Source: AC-32 sp049644305
GTDB taxonomy: Bacteria; Actinomycetota; Thermoleophilia; Gaiellales; Gaiellaceae
Reading direction: 5' to 3'
DNA: 7,058 bases
Assembly: GCA_049644305.1 (NCBI GenBank)
Contig: JBARRQ010000112.1
Coordinates: 1 to 7,058, forward strand
Part shown: in pieces, positions 1 to 6,047 of the stretch
How the letters are laid out: each line of letters opens with the position of its first letter
How positions within the stretch are numbered: position 1 is the stretch's first letter
Notes under the pieces: generated by a model
The model's input: the letters and a program-made list of their open reading frames with translations, nothing else
Told to the model about the DNA's origin: nothing
The model's database searches: none
Position numbers and translations under genes: made by a program

Positions 1-182
1 TTCTCACGCGCAAGCCAGCGGTCACTCTCGTCCAGCCGCGGATGGGAGATCTGGCGGCGAAGAACCGCAAGTTCGTGCCGGAGCACCACAATCTCGAGCT
101 CCTTGAACTGGCGCGAGCGCAGCCGCAGCGCCGCCACCGCAAGCACACGCCGAAATAGCAGGTACAGCAACGACGCGATCAA
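1..182 (-). CDS. Transposase / integrase-core protein, N-terminal fragment running off the window
   Basis: Reading leftward from a TTG at 182, an open frame of 60 codons continues past position 1. It starts with a hydrophobic stretch (residues 4-19, SLLYLLFRRVLAVAAL), then an arginine-rich RLRSR. The segment at residues 28-44, containing EIVVLRHELAVLRRQ, is a helical N-terminal part that I recognise from actinobacterial integrase-core (IS3/IS481-like, DDE) transposases. The catalytic domain would lie beyond the window, so I cannot say whether the element is complete. The TTG start is supported because the same TTG and following codons recur in a second copy at 1311. In that copy similarity extends about 37 bases upstream of the start and stops there. 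The family is from memory; the exact IS family is uncertain. Confidence 0.75.
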   Translation of the reverse strand, partial: MIASLLYLLFRRVLAVAALRLRSRQFKELEIVVLRHELAVLRRQISHPRLDESDRWLARE

Positions 183-219
183 AATGCAGCCTCCCTCCGC
201 CCGAGTCCGAAGAGGCCGA
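111..219 (-). repeat. Inverted-repeat copy A of transposase 5' region
   Basis: Read on the minus strand, this segment matches plus-strand positions 1274-1382 at roughly 85-90% identity by eye, over the same 109-base length. It covers about 37 bases before the transposase TTG start and the first 24 codons. The two copies are in inverted orientation about 1.05 kb apart. The match ends on one side at the shared CGCTCGCGC, after which copy A continues with transposase codons and copy B switches to WD40-gene sequence. Confidence 0.85.
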
Positions 220-540
220 CTCTACGGCTGCGACTCAGCTCCGAGCCGCTCGCGAACACCGGATGGATTTGCGCACCCGACACCCTGACCAAGCTGACCG
301 CCTCACGCCGGAACTCCGGCGGGTACGGCCGCTGATACCTCTGTGGCGTGACGCTCCTCCTTCCTCACCGAGCGCGATGCTGACCAAGCGCTCGGATGTC
401 CGGAGAACCGGGGAAATTTCAGATCACCGCTTGGCGGATTGAGTCGTCAAGCACCATTTGGTTCCAGGCGAGCTTGGACGCTGGAGGCTGGCAAGTGTGA
501 TATGAAGCGCCCGCGAACACGAGTGGGCGAGGGCTGATTC
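220..540. other. Intergenic stretch with no supported gene; two hairpins
   Basis: I see no convincing coding frame here. It lies between the divergent transposase start and the secreted-protein gene at 541. It contains a short hairpin (6-bp stem, 306-311 with 316-321) and a longer one (8-bp perfect stem, 368-375 with 388-395, 12-base loop). An A/T-rich patch at 411-421 (ggggaaatttc) resembles the end of some insertion sequences, but I could not find its partner. One outer end of the transposase element probably lies in this stretch. Confidence 0.5.
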
Positions 541-936
541 ATGAAACGGGTGGTTGAAGCAGGCTCGGTCGTATTCACGCTTGCACTCCTGCTCGTCGCG
601 ACAGCTCCGGCTGCCCGGGCGCCGACGTACCTCGAGAAGGTGACGATCATGGACGCTTTCAATCGCCCGGGTCGTTCATGGCCCTCCCAGTGCATGAAGA
701 TCCTCGTATCGACGGTTGACCTACGGTATGCCCTCGTGACGAGCCGGGGGCGAGCGCCGCGCGCTTGCGTCCGCAACAACGACGTCGGCAACGGCTATGA
801 CATCTTTCGCCGGGCGACTCCGACTGCTCTGCATTGGCGACTTGTCACCGAGCGGGCCGGCCTAGAACCGGGCCCTTGTTCAATGCCGGCCGCGGTACGG
901 AAGGATTTGCTCGGCTCCACGACCTGCCGCCGATAG
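541..936 (+). CDS. Small secreted four-cysteine protein, unknown function
   Basis: The 131-residue product starts at ATG with a clear Sec signal peptide: MKR, a hydrophobic core at residues 8-22, and a probable cleavage after ARA near residue 27. The mature part has four cysteines (51, 76, 113, 129), enough for two disulphides. The end follows a pattern C-S-x-P-x-x-V-x-x-D-L followed by a final Cys, with a preceding WRLV strand (99-102). I associate this pattern with small exported hypothetical proteins of high-GC actinobacteria, from memory. The purine-rich gagggct at 528-534 is a weak ribosome binding site. The gene is intact although the DNA on its right is broken gene fragments and the left side is a transposase. 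No function can be assigned; it probably acts outside the membrane. Confidence 0.65.
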   Translation: MKRVVEAGSVVFTLALLLVATAPAARAPTYLEKVTIMDAFNRPGRSWPSQCMKILVSTVDLRYALVTSRGRAPRACVRNNDVGNGYDIFRRATPTALHWRLVTERAGLEPGPCSMPAAVRKDLLGSTTCRR

Positions 937-1080
937 AGGAATGGCGTAGCGGGCAGATCGAACGGGATGGGCGCTCCGAGGACAAGCCTGCACTCGTCCT
1001 CGCGCCGCCTCCGACGCCTGCCCGGTCCGTACAACGCTGCAGGGCGGCTTCCCTCTCCTTGCTCGGCCAACAGCTAGCTC

Positions 1081-1221
1081 CCCCCACTGAAGCGCTGGCG
1101 CAAGCTGCCCGTCCGCCGCGTGGCTGTAGGAGATGAAGGCGTCGTAGTGCCGTGTACCCGGCGCCCTAGGAAGAACCTCAAGCCACTTCGAAAGCACCCT
1201 CACCGCAAATCTCCTAGCCAC
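1081..1221 (-). pseudogene. TIR domain head, truncated remnant of a TIR-WD40 gene
   Basis: On the minus strand from a GTG at 1221 the frame reads into HYDAFISYSHAADGQLAPALQ. This is the first strand and helix of a bacterial TIR domain (the YDAFISYS motif), as found at the start of TIR proteins carrying a membrane segment and WD40 repeats. Similarity stops after about residue 47, near 1084. None of the three minus-strand frames further left gives the expected rest of the TIR domain (no catalytic-region strand or glutamate), so at least two thirds is gone. The original start may be nearer the motif than 1221. TIR domains of this type act in protein interaction or NAD+ cleavage, but this fragment cannot fold as one. 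The likely missing partner lies head-to-head on the plus strand from 1383. Confidence 0.75.
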
Positions 1222-1273
1222 CGTGTCCTAGTGCCCAGCCCTGCTTATTCAGCAGCGAGTTGTCGGTTGTAAT

Positions 1274-1382
1274 TCGGCCTCCTCGGACTCGAGTGGAGGG
1301 GGCTGCTTTCTTGGTCGTGTCGTTGCTGTACCTGTTGTTTCGGAGTTTGCTTGCGGTGACGGCGCTGCGGCTGCGCTCGCGC
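1274..1382 (+). mobile_element. Insertion-sequence remnant, copy B of the transposase 5' region
   Basis: This 109-base stretch repeats 111-219 in inverted orientation. It holds the transposase TTG start at 1311 and 24 codons (VVSLLYLLFRSLLAVTALRLRSR after the start), of which about 18 residues match copy A. It ends abruptly at 1382 inside the shared CGCTCGCGC. The next codons (GAG GTG CGA CAG, from 1383) belong to the WD40 gene and are in the same frame. Only the transposase start survives, so this copy cannot move itself. Confidence 0.8.
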
Positions 1383-2059
1383 GAGGTGCGACAGCACCGG
1401 CGCACGATCCGCATCGTCGCCGCCGCCGTCATTGCCCTCGCAGCGCTCACCGCCGCGTCGGTCCTTGCCGGTGTACTCGCGCTGGCGGCGAGGAATGACG
1501 CCCGGCGCCAGCTGAAAGTGGCCGAGTCACAGGCCCTTGCCGGTCAGGCAAGGGCAGATTACCGAGCGCAGCAGCTCGATCGCGGCCAGCTGCTTGCGCT
1601 AGCGGCGTATCCCACCTCCCCCACGCCGGAGGTTCGTGCGAGTCTAGTCGCAGGCCTCGAGGCTGCCGATCACGTCGTTCGCTTTCTGCACGTGCCGCGA
1701 GAGCGCGGGCTGACAAGGTACGCACGTCAAAGTGTCCGCGGCCTAGCGTTCAGTCCGGACGGGCGAACGCTTGCAGTTGCGACCGATGGGGCAGCGGCCG
1801 GCCAGTCCGTGATCTTCGCTTCGACGTCGCCACCGGCCGCGGCGTCGGGAGACCACTCCTGACGAATCTGCGGCTGGAGTGTCTCCAGTTCAGCCCAGAT
1901 GGGAACGTATTGGCCGCTGGTGGCGACAACGGGTCCGTTTCCCGTCTGGAAGTTGCGAACGGAAGGCGCGTCGGCCCGACGATCCCGTCGGCGAACTGCG
2001 TAGGCGGAAACGAACTAGTAGGGCCGGGAGGTGTTGAGCGGCGATTTGCAACGGAGTAG
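1383..2059 (+). pseudogene. Membrane-anchored WD40 part of a TIR-WD40 protein, frameshifted and truncated
   Basis: From 1383 the frame reads EVRQHRRT, then a transmembrane helix (about 1410-1470, IVAAAVIALAALTAASVLAG). A charged helical linker follows (ARNDARRQLKVAESQALAGQ), then a helical repeat-like segment ending in LVAGLEAADHVVRFLH. The first WD40 blade begins with VRGLAFSPDGRTLAVA (from 1737). Near 1818-1820 the frame is lost: frame one stops at 1862, while the next frame continues the blade as FDVATGRGVGRPLLTNLRL and LQFSPDGNVLAAGGDNGSV, stopping at 2059. The change fits one lost or two gained bases. Intact relatives are usually far longer with many blades, so the 3' part is missing too. 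The open frame reaches upstream through the transposase start (TTG 1311), so a hybrid could in principle be made, but I read it as dead. Confidence 0.8.
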
Positions 2060-2084
2060 GGTCGGTGTTTGATCACCGACTCCT

Positions 2085-2091
2085 AAGGAGG
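2085..2091 (+). promoter_or_regulatory. Strong Shine-Dalgarno site for the SnoaL-like gene
   Basis: AAGGAGG lies six bases before the ATG at 2098, an almost ideal match to the 16S rRNA tail. It decides the start in favour of 2098 over the upstream in-frame TTG at 2065. Confidence 0.9.
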
Positions 2092-2097
2092 TTCCGG

Positions 2098-2535
2098 ATG
2101 GCGGATGCACGAAAGGTCGCGGCGAGGTTCGTGGAGGCCTTCAACGCTCATGACGAGGGCCAGATCAGCGAGCTGAATGCTGATGGGACGGTATTCGAGG
2201 CGCCCGGCGACGTACGCCTCGAGGGACGCGAAGCGACGACGCAATACGCGATGGCGTGGCTGCGTGCGTTCCCGGACGCTCGTATCACGGTCAACAATGA
2301 GTTGGTGGACGGCGACTGGGTCACGCAGGAGTTCAGCTTCGAGGGCCTGCACGAGGACACGCTCTCGTCGCCGACCGGAGACATCCCCGCCACACACAAG
2401 CGCCTGAGGGGGCGCGGCGTGCAGGTCTTCCGTGTGGAGGGCGACAAAATCGCTGACACGCGCCTGTACTTCGACCAGGTGCAGATCATGACCCAGCTCG
2501 GCCTGATGCCCGAGCCGGCCACGACCACGGCCTAG
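2098..2535 (+). CDS. SnoaL-like / NTF2-like family protein (ester cyclase-type)
   Basis: The product has 145 residues, the usual length for a single-domain alpha+beta-barrel protein of the SnoaL/NTF2-like superfamily. The opening helix carries the family pattern FVEAFNAHD (11-19). It is followed by LNADGTVFEAPGDVRLEGREA (26-46), the strand pair DGDWVTQEFSFEGLHEDT (71-88), and KRLRGRGVQVFRVEGDKIADTRLYFDQ (101-127). Members are soluble and bind a small hydrophobic ligand in the barrel. Some are polyketide cyclases or ketosteroid isomerase-like enzymes, but most are uncharacterised, and no polyketide genes are nearby. The gene has its own strong ribosome binding site and a hairpin 13 bases after the stop, so it appears to be a single-gene unit. 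Fold assignment is firm; substrate is unknown. Confidence 0.88.
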   Translation: MADARKVAARFVEAFNAHDEGQISELNADGTVFEAPGDVRLEGREATTQYAMAWLRAFPDARITVNNELVDGDWVTQEFSFEGLHEDTLSSPTGDIPATHKRLRGRGVQVFRVEGDKIADTRLYFDQVQIMTQLGLMPEPATTTA

Positions 2536-2548
2536 CCCTCCCCGAAAC

Positions 2549-2576
2549 GAGAGCGCGGCTTGGCCGCCGCGCTCTC
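2549..2576 (+). terminator. GC-rich hairpin, probable terminator of the SnoaL-like gene
   Basis: A perfect 11-bp stem (2549-2559 with 2566-2576, gagagcgcggc and its complement) encloses a six-base loop, 13 bases after the stop codon. No T-run follows, as is common for hairpin terminators in high-GC actinobacteria. Confidence 0.75.
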
Positions 2577-2618
2577 GGCGCTCCAAGCGGGGCTTGACGA
2601 AACGGGAAGGTGCCGGAA

Positions 2619-2822
2619 ATGCAGCAGCACCTCGTTTCCCACTGGCGCGTCTGGCTGCTGATCGCGGCGATCGTTATTGCCGCCAACGAAGTGGTTGATC
2701 GAAACTTCTTCGACCACCGAGAGCACATCGATGGCGACGTCCTCGTCGCCGTCGTGGCGTTGGTCATTGGGTTTTTCGGCTCGTACTTGGTGGCCCGCCG
2801 AAAGCCGGGGGGAATGGCTTAG
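2619..2822 (+). CDS. Small two-helix membrane protein, unknown function
   Basis: Starting at ATG 2619 the product is 67 residues. The purine run GGGAAGG at 2604-2610 sits eight bases upstream and favours this ATG over an in-frame GTG at 2610 that overlaps it. Two hydrophobic helices are clear: residues 9-23 (WRVWLLIAAIVIAAN) and 41-58 (VLVAVVALVIGFFGSYLV). They are joined by a charged loop with several Asp/His/Glu residues (DRNFFDHREHIDGD). The basic end ARRKPGG would face the cytoplasm, placing both ends inside and the acidic loop outside. I do not recognise the family. It lies between two hairpins and converges on the exchanger-like gene, so it looks independently transcribed. Confidence 0.6.
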   Translation: MQQHLVSHWRVWLLIAAIVIAANEVVDRNFFDHREHIDGDVLVAVVALVIGFFGSYLVARRKPGGMA

Positions 2823-2846
2823 ACCGCCGGTAGTTTGGGTCTGGAC

Positions 2847-2885
2847 CCGGCAACCGGAAACGAAGGCTGAGCCTTCGTCTGCCGG
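2847..2885. terminator. Two-part hairpin between convergent genes
   Basis: An inner perfect 8-bp stem (2860-2867 with 2871-2878, acgaaggc and its complement, three-base loop) is nested in an outer 6-bp stem (2847-2852 with 2880-2885, ccggca and its complement). It lies between the stop at 2822 and the opposing stop at 2898, where a terminator serving both strands is expected. There is no T-run. Confidence 0.65.
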
Positions 2886-2897
2886 TGGCTGAATGAA

Positions 2898-3818
2898 TCA
2901 GGTAGAGAAGGCGATCGCGGCGGCGACGTAGCCGCCGTAGAGCGCAAGTAGGAGCGCTCCGTCGAGACGTCTCAGCCCTCGGCGCCAGGTGCTGAGCCCA
3001 GCGACTATGAGCACGCTGGCTGCCGCGACGGGCAGATGGAGATGGAGGGACGGCGAGTCCAGGTGGATCGGTCGTACGAGCGCGATGATGCCGGCGTTGA
3101 AGGCGGCGAAGTGCGCGATCGTCCCGAAGACGTTGCCGAGCGCGACGTCGCCGCGGCCGTGTCGGGTCGGTACGGCGACTCTGCTCACCTCCTCGACCTC
3201 GACCGCAGCGGCGATCGCTGTGTTGCCGAGCAGGCTTTGCGAGATGCCGAAGTGCGTGACGACGCGGTGGAGACCGTCGCCGAGCGCGACACCGGCGCCC
3301 GAGAGCACCGTCAGCCCGCCGAGCATCCGCCAGAGTGGGTGCCGGGTTCGCGCGGCGGGCTCGGAGCCGGGGAGGGAGCGGCCGGCGTAGGCGATCCCGC
3401 CGATCGCCACCGTGGCCCAGGCCAGCAGGATGAGCCCGTCCAGGCGCGAGAGGTCGCCGTCGCTGCCGAGCGCGAGTAGCGGTAACGGCGCCGACGCCGA
3501 CCAGAGAAGGACGGCGGCGGGCAGCGGGGCCCGGATCGGCGCCATGGCCGCGCCCAGGCCGGCGACAGCGAGGGCCAGGAAGGTTGTTCCGCCGAGGAAG
3601 GTGCCCGCGGCGGCGTTTCCGAGCCCCTTCAGGTTGGCGGCGATCCCGGCGGCCAGGTTCTCGAGCTCGAAGCCAGAGACGACGACCGTCAGCACGAAGG
3701 GGGAGAGGTCCCAGCGGGCCGCGGTCGCGAGCAGGCCGTCGAAGAACAGCTCCGCGCCGCCGATGACCAACGCCAGACCGACGACCAAGAGGAGTACCCC
3801 GACCAACGACGCCACCAA
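2898..3818 (-). CDS. Sodium/calcium exchanger-like (CaCA superfamily) membrane protein
   Basis: The 306-residue product is almost entirely membrane helices (about ten hydrophobic segments) and shows the two inverted alpha-repeats of cation/Ca2+ exchangers. Repeat one, residues 36-92, contains WDLSPFVLTVVVSGFELENLAAGI, with acidic E51 and E53 where classical members have GTSAPEL. Repeat two, residues 189-250, contains AAAVEVEEV (203-211) and GNVFGTIAHFAAFN (228-241), the counterpart of the usual GN-x-x-G-S-N-x-F-N. A soluble loop (about 150-165) separates the halves. The normal role would be cation exchange at the inner membrane, but both ion-site motifs are altered, so the ion is uncertain. 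The start is a TTG at 3818 or a GTG one codon later; an in-frame stop lies three codons upstream and I see no clear ribosome binding site. It has no same-strand partner. Confidence 0.8.
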   Translation of the reverse strand: MVASLVGVLLLVVGLALVIGGAELFFDGLLATAARWDLSPFVLTVVVSGFELENLAAGIAANLKGLGNAAAGTFLGGTTFLALAVAGLGAAMAPIRAPLPAAVLLWSASAPLPLLALGSDGDLSRLDGLILLAWATVAIGGIAYAGRSLPGSEPAARTRHPLWRMLGGLTVLSGAGVALGDGLHRVVTHFGISQSLLGNTAIAAAVEVEEVSRVAVPTRHGRGDVALGNVFGTIAHFAAFNAGIIALVRPIHLDSPSLHLHLPVAAASVLIVAGLSTWRRGLRRLDGALLLALYGGYVAAAIAFST

Positions 3819-3987
3819 CGAAGGCTAAGCACCGCACACGCTCTTTGGGCGTTTGGCGGCCTGGACGGGCTGGCGGTGGGAGACCTACTGCGGTAGCGCC
3901 TGGTAGACGCAATCTTTCGCGGCGCGCCGGCGTCTGAGTTCAGTGAGAGGGCAGGTTGGGTGGGCAGGACGTGTGGGAGGCCAGGAT

Positions 3988-4410
3988 TTGCGCGGACTCG
4001 TCACGATCGGTAGCGCGGCGGCGGTGGTGTGCATCGGCGCAGCCGTCGGCGTCGCCAATCCGGCGGTCACGACCGGCGGCCGCCTCACCGGCAAGACGCA
4101 GATCTCATTCGGCTGCCCAGGCCCGGTGCGGGAGGGAACGCCCGGCTGCAATCCCTGGCGCCCGTTCGCGCACGCCCGCTTCTCGCTTGCGCAGCGCTCG
4201 GCCTCCGGGAATCCCATCGCGGGCAGCCGCCGCACCGTCACCTCCGACGCGCACGGGCACTTTCAGCTTCTCCTGACCAGCGGTGCTTACGTCATCACGC
4301 CGCTGCCGCAGCGACACACCCACGGCGGCAACCGCCTTAACGTTCGGGTGCGCGCAGGCGAATCCACAACAGTGCTGGTCCGCTTCGCCGGCTACCCGCA
4401 GATGGAGTAA
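3988..4410 (+). CDS. Secreted protein with carboxypeptidase-regulatory-like beta-sandwich
   Basis: I place the start at TTG 3988 because GGGAGG (3975-3980) lies seven bases upstream and the product then opens with a normal signal peptide (MRGLVTIGS, then a hydrophobic core to about residue 23). A GTG at 3943 is open in the same frame but would add a glycine-rich leader. The mature protein, in a 140-residue precursor, has a Cys pair in GCPGP and PGCNPW (43 and 54). The pattern TVTSDAHGHFQLLLTSGAYVITPLP then RVRAGESTTVLVRF resembles the SDADGRF...L.PGTY...V.AG..T.V.I.F layout of carboxypeptidase-regulatory-like (transthyretin-type) domains in exported actinobacterial proteins. That suggests a small extracellular beta-sandwich; no enzyme motif is present. 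It is divergent from the exchanger-like gene. Confidence 0.7.
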   Translation: MRGLVTIGSAAAVVCIGAAVGVANPAVTTGGRLTGKTQISFGCPGPVREGTPGCNPWRPFAHARFSLAQRSASGNPIAGSRRTVTSDAHGHFQLLLTSGAYVITPLPQRHTHGGNRLNVRVRAGESTTVLVRFAGYPQME

Positions 4411-4640
4411 GCCAGCGCCCCATCGACCGGGCAACTGCTGAACGATCTCCTGCCAGCACGCAGCGATCGACCTCCTCCCTCTCGGCCCAGGGTGCCGAGG
4501 CGGAATGCCCAGAGCTGAGCGTCGCCGGTCGCCGGCTCGATGATGCGAACGGGAACCGCCGCGCAGCCGCTGGATTACGTTCCCTTGGGAAGGCGATCCG
4601 CCTACGCTCACGCGAGCCGATCAGGAAAACTACGGCGGCT

Positions 4641-4856
4641 GTGCGCCTACGAGTTGAACCCGCGGCTTTGCGAGACGACCTGCTCGAGTTCCTTCGAGCG
4701 GCGTCGTGCCTTGGCGTGAAACACGGCACAAACGAGATCGAGGTGCACATCCTAAACAGCGTCAGCGAGCGGCACGATCACGCCGCTATCACCGGATGCC
4801 TGGAGGCTTGGAAGGCAGCTCACGACCAAGCCTCCTTCGGGATCGTCTCCGGGTGA
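4641..4856 (+). CDS. Short hypothetical protein
   Basis: A GTG-started frame of 71 residues. The beginning (RLRVEPAALRDDLLEFLRAASCLGVKHG) and the following EIEVHIL strand, then an amphipathic helix ending in LEAWKAAHDQASFGIV, resemble a family of about 70-residue hypothetical proteins that I recall from high-GC actinobacteria (a beta-alpha-beta-alpha layout). No signal peptide or membrane segment is visible, so it should be cytoplasmic. No good ribosome binding site precedes the GTG. The gene stands alone between two non-coding stretches. Function is unknown. Confidence 0.55.
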   Translation: MRLRVEPAALRDDLLEFLRAASCLGVKHGTNEIEVHILNSVSERHDHAAITGCLEAWKAAHDQASFGIVSG

Positions 4857-5182
4857 ACTCCATTCGACGCCTGGAGCTCGTCGATCGCACCCCTGTTTCA
4901 GATTTCGCCCGTTCTGACGTGATCGCTGTCGGAGGCGCTCCCTCCATTCCTGACGGTGAACATTCAGCTGCTGCGCCGGATTCGGCCAGCGTGCGTATCC
5001 TGCGGTGTGAGCGAAGAACACGTCCGCGAGTCGCTTACGAGCTTGCGACCCTGACTGGATAGCTCGACATCCGTGTCGCCTGCGCCGCCGAGCGAGAACC
5101 AGGACGATTCACAAAAAACGACGTGGCATCCCGCCATGGGCGCGCGATCAAGGGTGGGTTCTCGACTGCCGATGCTCTGGCG
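4857..5182. other. Stretch with no supported gene
   Basis: Frames are open on both strands here, but none shows a domain, a convincing start with a ribosome binding site, or a signal peptide. The upstream part of the next gene's frame (GTG at 5123) lies in this stretch and could be translated if that start is used. The 230 bases at 4411-4640 are similarly empty. Confidence 0.4.
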
Positions 5183-5608
5183 ATGGACGATCCCCTCGCG
5201 CCTGCTCCGGACCTATTCGACGAGCCGCGGCCAGTCCAGCCGACCCGCCGCGTCGGCGCGATCGCCCCGATCACGCGAACGTCAGCGAACGAGCCTGAGG
5301 AGCAGCGTGACTTGGCGCTCCGCTGGCGTGCCGCCGGGCTCGCCCTCGTGCTCAGCGCCATCCTCGCGGTCTTGTCGCACTTCCCGAAATGGGCGGTGGC
5401 AGCGCTGGCGCTATTCGCAGCCGGGACGAGCTTGTGGCCGCTGCCGCGCTGGGGAACACGGGTCTGGCTGATCGCCGCCGCGTCATTTTTTTTCGCCCAG
5501 TGCACAGCGATCTTCGTCAACCAGCCCTTCACGTGGCCGATGCGGTTCGGCTTCAGTGCCGTCCTGCTCACGGCGCTAGCGCTCTTTCGGGCCGCGGCCG
5601 ACGACTAG
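5183..5608 (+). CDS. Four-helix membrane protein, unknown function
   Basis: From ATG 5183 the product is 141 residues. A proline- and acid-rich cytoplasmic head (MDDPLAPAPDLFDEPRP, to about residue 47) is followed by four hydrophobic segments near residues 49-67, 69-87, 92-112 and 120-137, with a short acidic tail (AADD). The same frame is open to a GTG at 5123, which would add 20 residues. Neither start has a clear ribosome binding site, and I prefer the ATG because the extra residues look like random coding. A run of eight Ts (5486-5493) encodes Phe-Phe-Phe in the third helix; the frame stays intact through it. I do not recognise the family. No same-strand gene follows closely. Confidence 0.6.
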   Translation: MDDPLAPAPDLFDEPRPVQPTRRVGAIAPITRTSANEPEEQRDLALRWRAAGLALVLSAILAVLSHFPKWAVAALALFAAGTSLWPLPRWGTRVWLIAAASFFFAQCTAIFVNQPFTWPMRFGFSAVLLTALALFRAAADD

Positions 5609-5945
5609 GGTCGTGGATCGGGCTTTGCCTTCATCGCTCCACTGACTATGCGTCCATCGGTTCGTCTGCGACGTACGGCGCAGACGTCGTGTTGCACGCG
5701 GCGGGGCGAGTTGGCCGTCCTGGGTCGCTAGGGGCGTGGCCGACAAAGCTCATGCGGCAATCCGAACCGGATCGCGATCGCGCTCGATCTCACGCATGGA
5801 CATCTCGAGCCCGTCGGGTCTCCATGCTTCGAGGATGAAAACGAGTGTCCGTTGACCCTTCGTGACAGTCGAGACTCTGAAGCGGATCGTCGAGGATCGC
5901 TGCCTCCAGTGGCAGCGACGGCATTCCGAGGTTCAGCGCGTGAAA
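5609..5945. other. Non-coding stretch with hairpins flanked by a membrane gene and tRNA-Lys
   Basis: I find no gene here. Two perfect 8-bp hairpins are present: 5663-5670 with 5679-5686 (cgtctgcg and its complement, eight-base loop), about 55 bases after the upstream stop, and 5897-5904 with 5911-5918, described separately. I looked for a partial repeat of the tRNA 3' end, as would mark an integrated element, and saw none. Confidence 0.5.
5897..5918 (-). terminator. Hairpin downstream of tRNA-Lys
   Basis: A perfect 8-bp stem (tcgctgcc with ggcagcga) and six-base loop lie 27 bases beyond the tRNA 3' end on the tRNA's own strand, a suitable position for a transcription terminator. No T-run follows. 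Confidence 0.45.
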
Positions 5946-6018
5946 TGGGCCGGGGAGGAATCGAACCTCCGACCTTGGGATTAAAAGTCCCCTGCTCTAC
6001 CAACTGAGCTACCGGCCC
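5946..6018 (-). tRNA. tRNA-Lys (anticodon UUU)
   Basis: The 73-base minus-strand sequence folds as a standard cloverleaf. The acceptor GGGCCGG pairs with CCGGCCC. The D arm is GCTC...GAGC with AGTTGGTA in the loop, the anticodon loop CTTTTAA gives UUU, and the T arm is GGAGG-TTCGATT-CCTCC, with discriminator A. The anticodon stem GGGGA/TCCCA has a G-A mismatch at its outermost pair (27-43). The 3' CCA is not encoded (the next bases are TTT) and must be added by the CCA-adding enzyme. It decodes AAA and possibly AAG. Confidence 0.97.
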
Positions 6019-6026
6019 CGCAGTCG

Positions 6027-6033
6027 AGTATAG
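6027..6033. promoter_or_regulatory. Shared TATA-type -10 element between tRNA-Lys and the SRPBCC gene
   Basis: On the minus strand TATACT (6032 to 6027) lies eight bases before the tRNA 5' end, a near-consensus -10 box. On the plus strand the overlapping TATAGG sits about 15 bases before the GTG at 6048. Only 29 bases separate the two genes, so both promoters must overlap here. I see no good -35 box on either side. Confidence 0.5.
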
Positions 6034-6047
6034 GTACGCTCGCGCCC

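Noticed and set aside
103..288. Plus-strand open frame
   Set aside because: It is the antisense of the transposase start. Its resemblance to another minus-strand frame at 1214-1450 arises only because both are antisense to the two transposase copies.
795..1070. Minus-strand frames as continuation of the TIR domain
   Set aside because: I read all three frames left of 1084 and none gives the expected TIR strands. They are arginine/proline-rich shadow sequence, partly antisense to the secreted-protein gene.
2764..3912. Long 382-codon minus-strand frame
   Set aside because: It is a high-GC shadow of the exchanger-like gene in another frame, with arginine/proline-rich composition and no domain.
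4105..4750. Minus-strand frames across 4105-4750
   Set aside because: Low-complexity Arg/Ser/Ala-rich sequence without domains; they overlap the better-supported plus-strand genes at 3988-4410 and 4641-4856.
5007..5054. GTG-started 15-codon frame
   Set aside because: Too short, with no clear ribosome binding site and no recognisable product.
5486..5493. Run of eight Ts as a programmed slippage site
   Set aside because: The reading frame is intact through the run and gives a sensible transmembrane helix; there is no sign that slippage is needed.
5609..5945. tRNA-Lys as an integration (att) site
   Set aside because: No integrase gene lies next to it and I saw no partial repeat of the tRNA 3' end elsewhere in the window.
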